NCBI RefSeq assembly: GCF_014075995.1
Contig: NZ_CP055153.1
Location: 4,278,001-4,342,000, forward strand
Direction: 5' to 3'
Source of the DNA: Adhaeribacter radiodurans
GTDB taxonomy: Bacteria; Bacteroidota; Bacteroidia; Cytophagales; Hymenobacteraceae
Length of the DNA: 64,000 nt
In this document: in pieces, positions 1 to 9,679 of the stretch
Position numbering within the stretch: position 1 is the stretch's first letter
Layout of the letters: every line of letters begins with the position of its first letter
Made by a program: the position numbers and the translations under genes
The notes under the pieces: generated by a model
Told to the model about the DNA's origin: nothing
The model's database searches: none
The model's input: the letters and a program-made list of their open reading frames with translations, nothing else

Positions 1-194
1 TATAAATTGTAGTTTCTGACCGAAGTACTCATATTTTCGCCTATTCGCTGAAGTACCCGGTAGCTGCGGGCATTTATGCGCTTTTCATTTTCCGGTACAT
101 AGCCAAATACATAAATTAAAGTAAAGGCAATTATACCCAAGCTGGTAAGCAGTAATACCGTAAAGTGGCGCGTTTGTCGGCTAATAGCGGGCAT
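1..194 (-). CDS. N-terminal part of a membrane protein, cut by the window edge
   Basis: An open frame reads leftward from an ATG at 194 to the window edge, giving about 64 residues. It starts MPAISRQTRHF, followed by one strong hydrophobic segment (about residues 11-31) and then a polar stretch beginning VPENEKRINARSYRVLQ. One N-terminal membrane anchor before a soluble or periplasmic part fits a sensor kinase or an anchored protein, but no domain is visible in what remains. The family is not recognised. Confidence 0.6.
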   Translation of the reverse strand, partial: MPAISRQTRHFTVLLLTSLGIIAFTLIYVFGYVPENEKRINARSYRVLQRIGENMSTSVRNYNL

Positions 195-780
195 AACTAA
201 ACTTTTATATTATTGTAAATATTGATCGTGCATGCCGCTTAAATTTTATTTAGTAAATATTTACCAGTAAAAACAGGTAATACAGGGTGCGAAAGGAAGA
301 ATATAAAGTGGCTTTGCCTGGCTCCTACCAGCAGACATTTAGTAATGTATTAAATTTAACTTTGAATAGTAAACGCTAACAGTTTAATTAATAATTGATT
401 GGCAAATAGCTATTTACGTGATCAATAACTGATTCTAAAATACACTGCTCATAGAGCATTCGCAATACTCATTTTTCAGTATTTTTTATACGATTTACCT
501 TATTTTATAAGCAAAATGGATAGTCTGGAGCTTGCTCCAGTCAAAATAGAGGATAAATAAGACAGATATGTTGCACGCTCTACTAAAAGCCAGCTTGAAG
601 AGGAAATTAAATGGAAAGGAAATAAGTAGGCCCGTTCTAGAAAAAACAGAAAGAAATAAGAGAAAATTGTTTAATGGCTTTTTTATTAAGGGATAAACCA
701 ATAGCTTTCTTATCAAAACACATTGGTAAAAACTGCCATCTAACTTAAGAGTTAATAATTACGCCTACTAGCCTTAAAAC
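195..780. other. Intergenic region, no gene seen
   Basis: This A/T-rich stretch separates the left-edge gene from the SMP-30-like gene. A 73-codon minus-strand frame at 495-716 is low-complexity Phe/Leu/Lys and does not look like a protein. At the right end a 13-bp direct repeat (TAGCCTTAAAACA at 769-781 and 789-801, period 20) straddles the start codon of the next gene. Nothing else stands out. Confidence 0.5.
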
Positions 781-1782
781 ATGAAACATAGCCTTAAAAC
801 AAGCGTTAGCATCCTATTTACTTCCCTTACTATCAGTTCTTTTATTTTTGCTTCTCCTGATAAACTAATAAAACCTTTTCCCACGAAATTAAGCTTTAAA
901 ATTAGCAGCGTGAGCAATGCCGTACACCCACTACCTGATTTAATTTCGAATCAAACAGGTGACCTTTTTGAGGAGGGTGCGCAGCCAGAACTAATTGCTA
1001 AACAATTTAAATTTACCGAAGGACCAGCAGCAGATAAGCAAGGCAACGTGTATTTTACCGACCAACCCAACGATAAAATCTGGAAATACTCTACCGATGG
1101 TAAACTGTCGGTGTTTATGGAAAAAACGGGGCGCTCCAACGGTTTGTACTTTGATAAACAAGGCAACTTACTTTCCTGCGCCGACGAAAATAACCAATTA
1201 TGGTCGATTAGTCCCAAAGGTAAGGTAACAGTACTGATAAAAGATTTTAAAGGCCAGAAACTAAACGGCCCGAACGATTTGTGGGCGCATCCGAAAAGCG
1301 GTGCTATTTACTTTACCGATCCTTTTTACCCCCGCGATTACTGGGCCCGCAAAACGCCCGAAATAACCGGCCAAAAAGTTTACTACCTGCCAAAAGGAAA
1401 ATCAGAGCCCATTATAGCCGATGAAAACCTGGAGCAACCCAATGGTATTATTGGCTCCGGTGATGGTAAAACTTTATACGTAGCCGACATAAAAGCGAAT
1501 AAAACTTATAAATACGAGATTGCCGCCGACGGTAAATTAACCAACCGGCAATTATTTGTAGAGCAAGGCTCCGACGGCATGACGATAGATAGCCAGGGCA
1601 ATGTCTACCTCACGGGCAAAGGAGTAACTGTATACTCTCCTGCCGGCGAAAAAATAACTAATATTCCCGTACCTGCCGGCTGGACGGCCAATGTTACTTT
1701 TGGCGGTAAAGACCGCAAAATGTTATTTATCACGGCTTCTGAAGGAGTGTATAAATTACCCATGCTGGTAAAGGGCGTGTAG
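781..1782 (+). CDS. Secreted SMP-30/gluconolactonase-like protein
   Basis: This is a 333-residue exported member of the SMP-30/gluconolactonase/LRE-like beta-propeller family, which hydrolyses sugar lactones such as gluconolactone using a divalent metal. The N-terminus has a basic start and a hydrophobic stretch (about residues 8-24) that looks like a signal peptide. The propeller follows, with FTEGPAADKQGNVYFTDQ near the start, a metal-site-like NGPNDLWAHP, and DGMTIDSQGNVYLTGKG near the end. The length is normal. It stands alone and faces a minus-strand gene fragment across a 14-bp inverted repeat. The family is clear; the true substrate is not shown. Confidence 0.88.
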   Translation: MKHSLKTSVSILFTSLTISSFIFASPDKLIKPFPTKLSFKISSVSNAVHPLPDLISNQTGDLFEEGAQPELIAKQFKFTEGPAADKQGNVYFTDQPNDKIWKYSTDGKLSVFMEKTGRSNGLYFDKQGNLLSCADENNQLWSISPKGKVTVLIKDFKGQKLNGPNDLWAHPKSGAIYFTDPFYPRDYWARKTPEITGQKVYYLPKGKSEPIIADENLEQPNGIIGSGDGKTLYVADIKANKTYKYEIAADGKLTNRQLFVEQGSDGMTIDSQGNVYLTGKGVTVYSPAGEKITNIPVPAGWTANVTFGGKDRKMLFITASEGVYKLPMLVKGV

Positions 1783-1815
1783 TAGTATTTTTTAGGGGCA
1801 AAAGAATTACAAACC

Positions 1816-1877
1816 AGGGCTGTTTCGGTGTTGCTACAGAGGCTTAAAAGCTTTGTTGACAGTACCGAAACAGCCCT
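1816..1877. terminator. 14-bp inverted repeat between convergent genes
   Basis: AGGGCTGTTTCGGT (1816-1829) is perfectly repeated in reverse complement at 1864-1877, and the 34-nt spacer contains a smaller GCTT/AAGC palindrome. It lies between the end of the SMP-30-like gene and the end of a minus-strand reading frame, where a two-way terminator is expected. There is no T-run, so this role is inferred from position and pairing. Confidence 0.5.
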
Positions 1878-1887
1878 ATCGTATTCT

Positions 1888-2208
1888 CTACTTCACCCGC
1901 ATTTTCATTTTAATGCCGGCTTGGTTAATAATGGAGATGTTTATTTCGCCACCATTACGGGTAATTTTGATATCTGCCGGGGTAAGCGGCACATCCGGAT
2001 GATCCTGGATAATAAAGTATTTTATCTGCTCATCCGTCATAGAATTAAAATCCGGTAAGTTTTGGCCATTGGCTTCGGTGCAGTGTTCTATCCGCTCTTC
2101 TATGCGCGTTTGGCGCGGGCTATCTTTCACGTTCAAATCAAAACCGTAATCTTTATTGGGCTTTTCGGTTAACTTCGTTAAAATCAGGCGTTGTCCATTA
2201 GTATCTTG
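1888..2208 (-). pseudogene. 5'-truncated gene for an unrecognised small protein
   Basis: The minus strand encodes a convincing globular sequence ending in INISIINQAGIKMKMRVK. It includes HCTEANGQNLPDF, MTDEQIKYFI and HPDVPLTPADIKITRNGGE. The protein-like reading extends upstream to about 2208 (QDTNGQRLILTKLTEKP) before an in-frame stop, with no ATG anywhere. The only starts are a TTG at 2136 or a later GTG. The sequence upstream of the TTG still looks like protein, so I read this as a gene that lost its 5' end. The alternative is an 82-residue protein from the TTG. No family recognised. Confidence 0.5.
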
Positions 2209-2494
2209 AAATTAGAGACGGGAGTGGCGGGAAAGTCGCAGAATTTAGAAATAAATTTACTTTTTTAATAAAAGCTGGCTAAAAGGTAAACAACCTCTAT
2301 TAAATAAAGATAAATCTGTTAAGCTACTTCACCACATTCTATATTGTTATAAGAATTTAAGCACAAACCTTTCGTTCTACAAACAATTCCTCATATATCT
2401 ACTAGAATAGCTAAAACTCTATCCTTAGTAAATAAATAATACCGTAGCCGTTGAATTTTCCTTATCTTAATCCTTGTAAAGTAGTTCGCGTTGC

Positions 2495-4195
2495 ATGGAA
2501 GAGTCAAATATTGTTCTGCAAAATCGGTGGCAGCGTTTTTCATTTATTGTGGCATTGGTAGCCATGGGCGTGGCCTGTTTGGGCCTGGCGGGTTGGCTCT
2601 TTCATTCACCTGCCTTGCGCAGTGGTTTTGGCACTTCCGGAACCATGAAATTCAATACCGGACTTTGCCTTTTACTGGCTGGTTCGGCCTCAATCTGCCT
2701 TCGGTTTAGAAAAATTTTATTTGCCCGCCTGCTGGCTACAGGTATTCTCCTGGTTTCTGCACTTACGGTACTGGAATATGTATTTAATAAAAATTTAGTA
2801 GTAGATCAATTCTTTTTCTTAGATCTGGTCAGTGATCCTAACCTGGAAACACCGGGCCGCATGTCTCTTTTAACGGCAGTTAATATATTTGCCCTTGGGC
2901 TGGCCCTTTCGGCTTTATCGTACCGGCAATTTAGTTTGGCCCAACTGCTTACCACCTTTTGGTTTATTGTAGCTTATGCTTCTTTTCTGGGGCATTTATT
3001 TGATATTTCTAAATTTTATCAATTTGGCAGGTTCTCTACCATTGCGGGTCATACTGCTTTTACTTTAATTTTAATTAACCTGAGTCTGTTACTGTACCGT
3101 TCGGATGCAGGCTGGATGAAAACTTTCTCGAGCCCGTTTATGGGCGGAAAACTAGCCCGACTTTCCTTTAGCTATTTTATGCTCACGGTGCCGGTATTTA
3201 TGGGTGTTTACCTATACGGGTTAAAACAATGGCAATTTACCCCCGCTTTCGGCATTATAAGTTCTTTTATAGTAATTTGTGCTATTACTATTCCGATTGC
3301 TTACTTTTTTCTGAACCGCTTAAATAATTTAGATGCAGCATTACAGCAAGCCAACCAAGACCTGAAACAAACGAATACCCATTTAGCCAGCCGTAACACC
3401 GATTTAAACCAGGCCTTAAAAGAAGTACAAGCGGGTAACCGGGAACTAGCCACTTTGGCCCAGGAAATTAAAGTAAAAAGTTTGGCCCTGGAGAAACGGA
3501 ATCAAGAATTAATCTCTGTTAATCAGGGCCTGGATGATATGGTTTACATGACCAGCCACGACCTGAAAACCCCCATTAATAACTTACAGGCTATTTTTCA
3601 GGAGTTGCGTTTAATTACCCAGGAATCCTTATCTTCTGACGATCAACAATTACTTTTTTTAGGCGAAGAATCTGTAAACCGTTTAAAACGCACCATCGAA
3701 GATTTAACCCAGATAATCCGGTCGCAGCAAATGCAAACCGACATGCCGGAACCAATTCAAATAGGTCCGCTCCTTCAGGAAATTCAAGTTGAACTTAGCC
3801 GCGAAATTACAACTACCGAAGCTCAGATAAAGTGGCAATTGTACACGAATGAAATTTTATTTTCCCGGATTCATTTGCGCAGCATTTTGTTTAATTTACT
3901 TTCGAATGCCCTTAAATACCGCTCGCCCGAGCGGGTACCGGAAATAAGCATTCGCGTAGAACCAATGCCTGAAGGGGTGCAAATACAGGTAACGGATAAC
4001 GGATTAGGCCTTACCGAAAACCAACAAGCCAAATTATTTACAATTTTTAAACGCTTTCATAACCACGTAGAAGGAAGCGGCATTGGTTTGTACCTGGTAA
4101 AACGAATGCTCGAAAATTCCGGTGGGCGTATTCAGGTAAGCAGCAAAGTTGGTTTGGGCACCCGCTTTACTATTTTTATCCCGCAAAATTTCTAA
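2495..4195 (+). CDS. Membrane-embedded sensor histidine kinase (orphan)
   Basis: This 566-residue sensor kinase autophosphorylates on histidine and passes the phosphate to a response regulator. The first 280 residues hold about eight hydrophobic segments, so the input domain lies within the membrane. A long coiled coil follows (about 285-350, rich in Gln, Asn and Leu). The HisKA domain has the H-box SHDLKTPINN, and the ATPase domain has the N-box LLSNALKYRS, G1 VTDNGLGL, F-box FTIFKRF and G2 EGSGIGLYLVKRM. All catalytic motifs are intact. No receiver or regulator gene is adjacent. The next gene starts 8 bp downstream, suggesting co-transcription. The signal is unknown. Confidence 0.93.
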   Translation: MEESNIVLQNRWQRFSFIVALVAMGVACLGLAGWLFHSPALRSGFGTSGTMKFNTGLCLLLAGSASICLRFRKILFARLLATGILLVSALTVLEYVFNKNLVVDQFFFLDLVSDPNLETPGRMSLLTAVNIFALGLALSALSYRQFSLAQLLTTFWFIVAYASFLGHLFDISKFYQFGRFSTIAGHTAFTLILINLSLLLYRSDAGWMKTFSSPFMGGKLARLSFSYFMLTVPVFMGVYLYGLKQWQFTPAFGIISSFIVICAITIPIAYFFLNRLNNLDAALQQANQDLKQTNTHLASRNTDLNQALKEVQAGNRELATLAQEIKVKSLALEKRNQELISVNQGLDDMVYMTSHDLKTPINNLQAIFQELRLITQESLSSDDQQLLFLGEESVNRLKRTIEDLTQIIRSQQMQTDMPEPIQIGPLLQEIQVELSREITTTEAQIKWQLYTNEILFSRIHLRSILFNLLSNALKYRSPERVPEISIRVEPMPEGVQIQVTDNGLGLTENQQAKLFTIFKRFHNHVEGSGIGLYLVKRMLENSGGRIQVSSKVGLGTRFTIFIPQNF

Positions 4196-4203
4196 ATCCT
4201 AAC

Positions 4204-5493
4204 ATGAAAATACTGGCCTTCTTACTTTTACTTTTTACCTCTGTTTTACCGGTCTTCGCTCAAAAACAATCTACTTCTTATCTGATTAAAGCAGGTAAAT
4301 TTTACGACGCAGAAAAAAATCAATTTTTAACTGACCAGGAAATATTAATTTCTGGCAGTACTATTCAGGCAGTAGGTACTCGTTTAAAAACACCTAAAAA
4401 TACGCAAATTCTGGATGCCCGTAATGCTACCGTAGTACCGGGTTTAATTGATGCGCACACACATTTATTATTCAAACAAAAACAAACCGACGGCATGGAA
4501 GTTGGTTCTAAAATTCCGGCCGCCGAACGTTTAGAGGAGGGGCAGCAGTTCGCCGAAGAATTGTTACAAGTAGGCTTTACTACCTTGCGGGATTTAGGTA
4601 ATTCTGGCCCTTACCTAGATCTGCAATTACAAAATAATTTACAGCAAGCAAAAACGCCCGCTCCCCGCTTGTACGTTTCTGGTCCTATAATTAGCCCGCC
4701 CGGTGGTCAGTTTAGTAAATTAGCTCCGGCCGATACTTTTGTTATTAAACAGGAGTACCGGGTAATAAAAGGTTCGGAGCAGGCTAAGCAAGCTGTACAG
4801 GAACATGCCGCCAAAGGCGTAAACGTAATTAAAGTGTGCATGGATTGTGAAGGCAGATATTTAAATGCCGCTGAAATAAAGGCTATTGTAGAAACTGCCC
4901 GCGAAAAAAAGCTTCCGGTTACGGCGCACGCCGGGTCTGATAAGGGCGCCCGCTTAGCGGTTTTAGCGGGAGTAAACGGCATTGAACACGGGTATAGTTT
5001 ATCGGATAGTACTCTTTCCATTATGGCGCAACGAAAAGTATACCTGGTTCCCACAGATGTTTCCCGCGAAAAAGCCATGCTGATGGTAACCGGTATGGGC
5101 ATGAAAGGAAAAGAAGCCGAAGATAACGCGAACAGCTTTTTAAACGCCACCCACGATCGCTTGAAAAGAGCCAGGCAAAAAGGAGTAATAATAGTAGCCG
5201 GTTCCGATTTTTACAACGATATGCCCACCGTTACCCGGGGCGATGGTTCCCGTGATGTTATAATCGCGTATTACGAAGCTGGCTTATCTTCAGCCAACGT
5301 ACTCCAGACCGCTACCATAAATGCTGCTACGGTTATGGGCATACATAACCTTGTAGGTACCATAAAAAAAGGAATGAAAGCCGATATTGCTATATTCAAC
5401 GGCGATTTAGAAAAAGCCTTCCCTCAATCCATTGTAGATTTGAAAATGGTACTGAAAGACGGACAAGTAATCTCTACTAAAAAAGCCAGATAA
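4204..5493 (+). CDS. Secreted metal-dependent amidohydrolase (imidazolonepropionase/prolidase-like)
   Basis: This is a 429-residue amidohydrolase with a signal peptide ending near residue 19 (PVFAQ). The metal-ligand series of the superfamily is present: HTH in GLIDAHTHLLF (H85, H87), a Lys in VNVIKVCMD that may be the carboxylated bridge, His in VTAHAGSD, His in GIEHGYSL and the late Asp in VAGSDF. The C-terminal strand domain (GTIKKGMKADIAIFNGD) is typical. Exported Bacteroidota members are often annotated Xaa-Pro dipeptidase or imidazolonepropionase-like, so a periplasmic role on peptides or cyclic amides is likely, but the substrate cannot be read. It starts 8 bp after the histidine kinase. 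Confidence 0.87.
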   Translation: MKILAFLLLLFTSVLPVFAQKQSTSYLIKAGKFYDAEKNQFLTDQEILISGSTIQAVGTRLKTPKNTQILDARNATVVPGLIDAHTHLLFKQKQTDGMEVGSKIPAAERLEEGQQFAEELLQVGFTTLRDLGNSGPYLDLQLQNNLQQAKTPAPRLYVSGPIISPPGGQFSKLAPADTFVIKQEYRVIKGSEQAKQAVQEHAAKGVNVIKVCMDCEGRYLNAAEIKAIVETAREKKLPVTAHAGSDKGARLAVLAGVNGIEHGYSLSDSTLSIMAQRKVYLVPTDVSREKAMLMVTGMGMKGKEAEDNANSFLNATHDRLKRARQKGVIIVAGSDFYNDMPTVTRGDGSRDVIIAYYEAGLSSANVLQTATINAATVMGIHNLVGTIKKGMKADIAIFNGDLEKAFPQSIVDLKMVLKDGQVISTKKAR

Positions 5494-5548
5494 ACTTATT
5501 ATTTCCATAAAATCCTTTGGTTTAATTTTCTGAAAACAAAAGCATAAT

Positions 5549-5576
5549 AAAAAAGGAATGTTGTTGCCAACATCCC
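5549..5576 (-). terminator. Terminator of the esterase gene
   Basis: GGAATGTTG (5555-5563) pairs with CAACATCCC (5568-5576) with one mismatch and a 4-nt loop. On the minus strand the hairpin is followed by six T residues, which suits the gene that ends at 5600. Confidence 0.65.
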
Positions 5577-5599
5577 TATTAAGCACCTGAAATCTTTCC

Positions 5600-6925
5600 C
5601 TATTTACTTTTTTGAAGTTTAGAATAAAGCCAGGAGTTGGCTTTTTGGCCTTGCTCCGGGTAAGTCCAGTGGCCAGTATCTAAAGCTAAAAATAATTCTT
5701 TGGGAGCTTTAATTACGTTGTAGGCAGCGTACATAGAAGTAGGCGGACAGGTTTCGTCGTTAAAGCCCCAGGAATAGTAACCCGGTATTTTTAGTAAACG
5801 GGCAAAGTTTACCACGTCGTAATACTTAGACGTTTCTATTTTATCTTTTTTGGCGTTAAAGGCATAATTATCTTTATTAAACAAATGCGGCCAGCCGCCG
5901 GCCCGATCGTGTAAGTAACCGGTTAAATCGCTCAGAGCCGGATAAAAAGCGGCCAGAAACTTTACCCGGTTATCTAAAGCAGCAGTAATTATGCTTAAAG
6001 CACCGCCTTGACTGCCTCCGGTTACGCCCAGATTTTGCCCATCGAACTGCGGTAAACTAAAGATAAAATCGTTTGCCCGCACACACCCTAAATACACGCG
6101 TTTGTAATAATATTTATCTTTATCATCTAAACCGTTGGTCCAGTAACCCCGCAAAGCGCCGGCCATTAAATTATTGTATACACTTACATCCATGGTAACC
6201 GGAACCCCGTGAATTCCAATTTCAAAAGTGATAAAGCCTTTTTCAGCTCCTTCTACATCGCCGTAATACGGGCGGGCACCAGCACCCGGCACTTTTAAAA
6301 TAGCCGGGTACTTGCCTTCTTTTTTGGGCACGCATAAAATACCGTATAACCGGGTATTCTCAGTAGAATTCTGTAAGTTAACGTGGTATACATTCACGGT
6401 TTCGGTGCAACGCTCGGGCAACAAAGTCATACGGGCATCCAGCGGAATTTTAGCGGCCTCGGCTTTAGCTTTGTCCCAAAATGCCTGAAAATCGGCGGGT
6501 ACGTTGGTAGTAGGATCAATTTTTAAAGGTTCAATACCGGCGGTAGCTAAACCTACATATTCTTTGCCATCTACCATTGCCGTGGCAATACACCGTAAAA
6601 ATCCGGGTTTGTTTAAAGTGCCCCCTTCCACCACTTTTCGGCCATCGGGTAAAGAGAGCGTTTCCTTTTTGGTAGGCGTCATTTTTTCGGGCATTATCTC
6701 GTACTTTATTTTGGCGTTCGGCAACGGATTGTCGTACTGCAACACTGTAATAGTAAATTTTACGGGCTCCCCGGTTTTATATTCCCAGTTTATGTGATCG
6801 GGCGCTACTATTACTTTAACAATTTCCTTTTTAGGCTGCGCCGCTAAAGTTAAAGCCAGTAACAAAAAGTAAGTAACAGACAAACATTTTACTAAAGCAC
6901 TCCGGCAGGGTATAAAGTGTTTCAT
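5600..6925 (-). CDS. Secreted acetyl-xylan esterase/cephalosporin-C deacetylase-like hydrolase
   Basis: This is a 441-residue exported alpha/beta hydrolase of the AXE1/acetyl-xylan-esterase family, expected to remove acetyl groups from plant or microbial polysaccharides. After a signal peptide (about residues 1-29) comes an Ig-like domain of about 100 residues, then the hydrolase. The nucleophile is in GGSQGGAL, the acid in FNDETCPP and the histidine in DTGHWTYPEQ. AXE1 landmarks such as PADFQAFWDKA and RGYWTNGLDD are present. It ends convergently with the amidohydrolase and has its own terminator. Confidence 0.9.
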   Translation of the reverse strand: MKHFIPCRSALVKCLSVTYFLLLALTLAAQPKKEIVKVIVAPDHINWEYKTGEPVKFTITVLQYDNPLPNAKIKYEIMPEKMTPTKKETLSLPDGRKVVEGGTLNKPGFLRCIATAMVDGKEYVGLATAGIEPLKIDPTTNVPADFQAFWDKAKAEAAKIPLDARMTLLPERCTETVNVYHVNLQNSTENTRLYGILCVPKKEGKYPAILKVPGAGARPYYGDVEGAEKGFITFEIGIHGVPVTMDVSVYNNLMAGALRGYWTNGLDDKDKYYYKRVYLGCVRANDFIFSLPQFDGQNLGVTGGSQGGALSIITAALDNRVKFLAAFYPALSDLTGYLHDRAGGWPHLFNKDNYAFNAKKDKIETSKYYDVVNFARLLKIPGYYSWGFNDETCPPTSMYAAYNVIKAPKELFLALDTGHWTYPEQGQKANSWLYSKLQKSK

Positions 6926-7446
6926 AGAATTTGTTTTAAGTGAATAAAGTTTGTAGGGAAGACGCGTTTCAGAATTCGTACCTGAATACTATTCATTTTC
7001 TGGCAGAATTCCATCGGATTGTTATGAAAAACTTAACGCTAGAAATAAAAATTTGCGAACCAGGCTATCGGAGGCCTATTCACTAATTAGGAACGTACTT
7101 AAAGAATTTACTTTATTTTCTTTTATCGTTCTATTCTTGGTTGAGGTTTAAGCCCAAATTTGATTTATGTTCTAAAAATTTTTGCTGTTTAAACATTACT
7201 AGCGTACTCTTACTTTTATCCTTCTTTCTTGCTTTTCTGAGGCATAGTGCAGGAATTCTCAACTTTTTAAATTAGAATTACGCTTTTTACTGCCTAAACA
7301 GGAAAAATAGTAAGCAAATGGTCTAATGCTGAGCTGGCACAACTTAGCTGACATCAGATTTCTGACTATTTCAAGCCAGGCGCTTATCTTTCTTCCTTAA
7401 ATTTGAAACAGGAAAATTATACTATCAGATATTTTACGTGAGTATC
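6926..7446. other. Divergent promoter region
   Basis: This gap between the esterase (leftward) and the PAS kinase (rightward) must hold both promoters. No RNA gene or long hairpin was found. The only specific match is a TAnnTTTG box at 7398-7405, listed separately. Confidence 0.4.
7398..7405 (+). promoter_or_regulatory. Candidate -7 promoter box of the PAS kinase
   Basis: TAAATTTG matches the Bacteroidota sigma-ABfr -7 consensus TAnnTTTG and lies about 40 bp upstream of the start codon. No clear TTG is seen at -33, so this is a moderate match only. Confidence 0.3.
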
Positions 7447-9393
7447 ATGAATGCAGAATCAGACCATACTACCTATTTAAATCCTAAAAGCATTGCGCAC
7501 GACCAGTACCGGATGCTGGTGGATAGTATTACCGATTATGCTATTTTTTTATTGGATTCCGGGGGGCATGTAGTTACCTGGAACCCCGGCGCTCAACAAA
7601 TTAAACAATATCAACCCGAAGAAATTATCGGCAAGCACTTCTCCACCTTTTATACATCCGAAGCAAAAGCCAGTGGTTACCCGGCCATGGAACTGCGGGA
7701 AGCCCAGCGTTTAGGTAAATTTGAAGACGAAGGCTGGCGCGTACGAAAAGACGGTTCGGTATTTTGGGCCAACGTTATTATCACGCCTATTTACGATGAG
7801 CAAAAAACCTTAACTGGTTATTCTAAAATTACCCGCAATTTATCGGAAAGGAAAAAAGCCGAAGACGATTTATTTAAAGCTTACTCAGAACTAAAAGAAA
7901 GCGAAGAGCGATTCCGGCTATTAATAGAAGGCGTTACGGATTATGCCATATTTATGCTCGACCCGGCCGGTAACGTAGCCACCTGGAACGAAGGCGCCCG
8001 CCGCATGAAAGGGTATGAGGCGGCGGAAATTATAGGCAAGTTTTTTTCTAAATTTTACAGCCAGGAAGCGGTGCAGCAAGGTTATCCGGAGTACGAGCTA
8101 AGCCGCGCTAAAGCTGAAGGGCGTTTTGAAGACGAAGGCTGGCGCTACCGGAAAGACGGCTCGGCTTTTTGGGCCAATACTATATTAACGGCCATTTACA
8201 ATTCGAGACAGGAACTCATTGGATTTTCAAAAATTACCCGCGATTTAACCGAAAAGAAGAAACTGGAACAGCAGTTATTTCGGATGAACGAAGAATTAAA
8301 AGAAAGTGAAGAAAAAAGCCGCTTGTTAATTAATAGCGTAAAAGACTACGCTATTTTAATGCTAAACCCGGAAGGTATAATTATTAGCTGGAATGCGGGG
8401 GCCGAACGATTAAAAGGCTACAAAGCGCAGGAAGTAATTGGCCGGCATTTTTCCATTTTTTATCCGCAGGAACTCATCAAAGCAGGCTTTCCTAAATTTG
8501 AGTTAAACAAAGCCTTAGAACACGGTCATTTTGAAGACGAAGGCTGGCGCATTCGGAAAGACGGCACGGCGTTTTGGGCAAATGTATTAGTTACGCCCAT
8601 TTACAATGCTACCAACCGGCTGCTAGGCTTTGCTAAAATTACCCGCGACTTAACCGAACGCCGCCGAAATGAAGATTTAATGCAGAAAAACAAAGAGTTA
8701 GCCCGGATTAATAATGACCTGGACAATTTTGTTTATACGGCCTCTCACGATTTAAAAGCCCCCATTAGCAACCTGGAAGGGTTATTAGATGCCTTAATCG
8801 AAGATTTAGGTCCCCAAAAAGATAACCATCAGGCTATTTTAACTTTAATACAAGGCGCAATTACCACCTTAAGAAATATAATAGCAGATTTAGCTGAAAT
8901 TACAAATCTGCAGCAAGAAAAAGGTCCCCCTGAAAGTGTAAACCTGGTAGAGTTGGTAGACGAAATAAAAGAAAGCCTGCGCGAGTTAATAAACACCCAT
9001 AAAGCTGAAATAAAAATAGAGGCTTTAGCTTTCGAGAACTTAAGGTATTCCCGTAAGAACCTGCGCAGCATTTTGTACAACCTGGTATCTAATGCCATTA
9101 AATACGCCCATCCGGAAAGAGCTCCGGAAGTTATTATTAATACTTACTTTTCTAACGCCGGCGATTACGTGCTTTCCGTAGCCGACAATGGATTAGGCAT
9201 TTCTGAAACCCAGCGGGATAAGATATTTGCTATTTACAAACGGGCTCATACCCACGTAGAAGGCTCCGGCCTGGGTTTATACTTAGTGAAAAAAATTCTG
9301 GATAACTCCGACGACCGCATAGTGGTAGAAAGTGAAGTAAACAAAGGCTCTCAATTTCAAGTATTTTTCAAACAAGAACTCTCTGATGGTTAA
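7438..9393 (+). CDS. Triple-PAS sensor histidine kinase (orphan)
   Basis: This 651-residue soluble kinase has three PAS domains in tandem (about residues 15-140, 150-275 and 285-410), then HisKA with SHDLKAPISN and an ATPase domain with LVSNAIKYAH, VADNGLGIS and GSGLGLYLVKKI. Each PAS repeats the pattern (V/I)xDYAI..L, the phrase IIGKHFS or a variant, FEDEGWR and FWAN. The phrase recurs exactly every 405 nt, showing internal duplication. The kinase core is related to the membrane kinase at 2495. No membrane segment is visible. The start is a GTG at 7438 or an in-frame ATG at 7447; the ATG is more likely. No response regulator is adjacent. Confidence 0.93.
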   Translation: MSIMNAESDHTTYLNPKSIAHDQYRMLVDSITDYAIFLLDSGGHVVTWNPGAQQIKQYQPEEIIGKHFSTFYTSEAKASGYPAMELREAQRLGKFEDEGWRVRKDGSVFWANVIITPIYDEQKTLTGYSKITRNLSERKKAEDDLFKAYSELKESEERFRLLIEGVTDYAIFMLDPAGNVATWNEGARRMKGYEAAEIIGKFFSKFYSQEAVQQGYPEYELSRAKAEGRFEDEGWRYRKDGSAFWANTILTAIYNSRQELIGFSKITRDLTEKKKLEQQLFRMNEELKESEEKSRLLINSVKDYAILMLNPEGIIISWNAGAERLKGYKAQEVIGRHFSIFYPQELIKAGFPKFELNKALEHGHFEDEGWRIRKDGTAFWANVLVTPIYNATNRLLGFAKITRDLTERRRNEDLMQKNKELARINNDLDNFVYTASHDLKAPISNLEGLLDALIEDLGPQKDNHQAILTLIQGAITTLRNIIADLAEITNLQQEKGPPESVNLVELVDEIKESLRELINTHKAEIKIEALAFENLRYSRKNLRSILYNLVSNAIKYAHPERAPEVIINTYFSNAGDYVLSVADNGLGISETQRDKIFAIYKRAHTHVEGSGLGLYLVKKILDNSDDRIVVESEVNKGSQFQVFFKQELSDG

Positions 9394-9481
9394 ATTTAAA
9401 TCTACTATTTTAAGTGATAACTTTACTCTATCCGTTCTACCATCTTTAAGTAAAGAGCCACCCGTACCTAAATATTTAATA

Positions 9482-9535
9482 GTAGACTTTTGCCAGTTTA
9501 TAAATTGATGATTTATTAAACTGGCAAAAGTCTAC
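9482..9535. terminator. 24-bp hairpin downstream of the PAS kinase
   Basis: The 19 bases at 9482-9500 are perfectly complementary to 9517-9535. A further 5 bp (9501-9505 with 9511-9515) pair inside, with one bulge and a 5-nt loop. It lies 88 bp after the kinase stop codon. There is no T-run, so it may be a processing or mRNA-stability hairpin rather than a simple terminator. Confidence 0.6.
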
Positions 9536-9679
9536 CATCAACGAAGTATCTACTTTTAAAATACTACATCAGTATTAGCAAATAGCTTGCAACCATTTCA
9601 TAAGCGGTGGGGTCATAGGTAAGAAAGAAAAGCTGCTTTACACACTTTTTTACTCTGGATAGATTTAAATTAATAAGCG

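Noticed and set aside
495-716. A 73-residue minus-strand frame
   Set aside because: The composition is low-complexity Phe/Leu/Lys and the frame has no motif, signal or partner.
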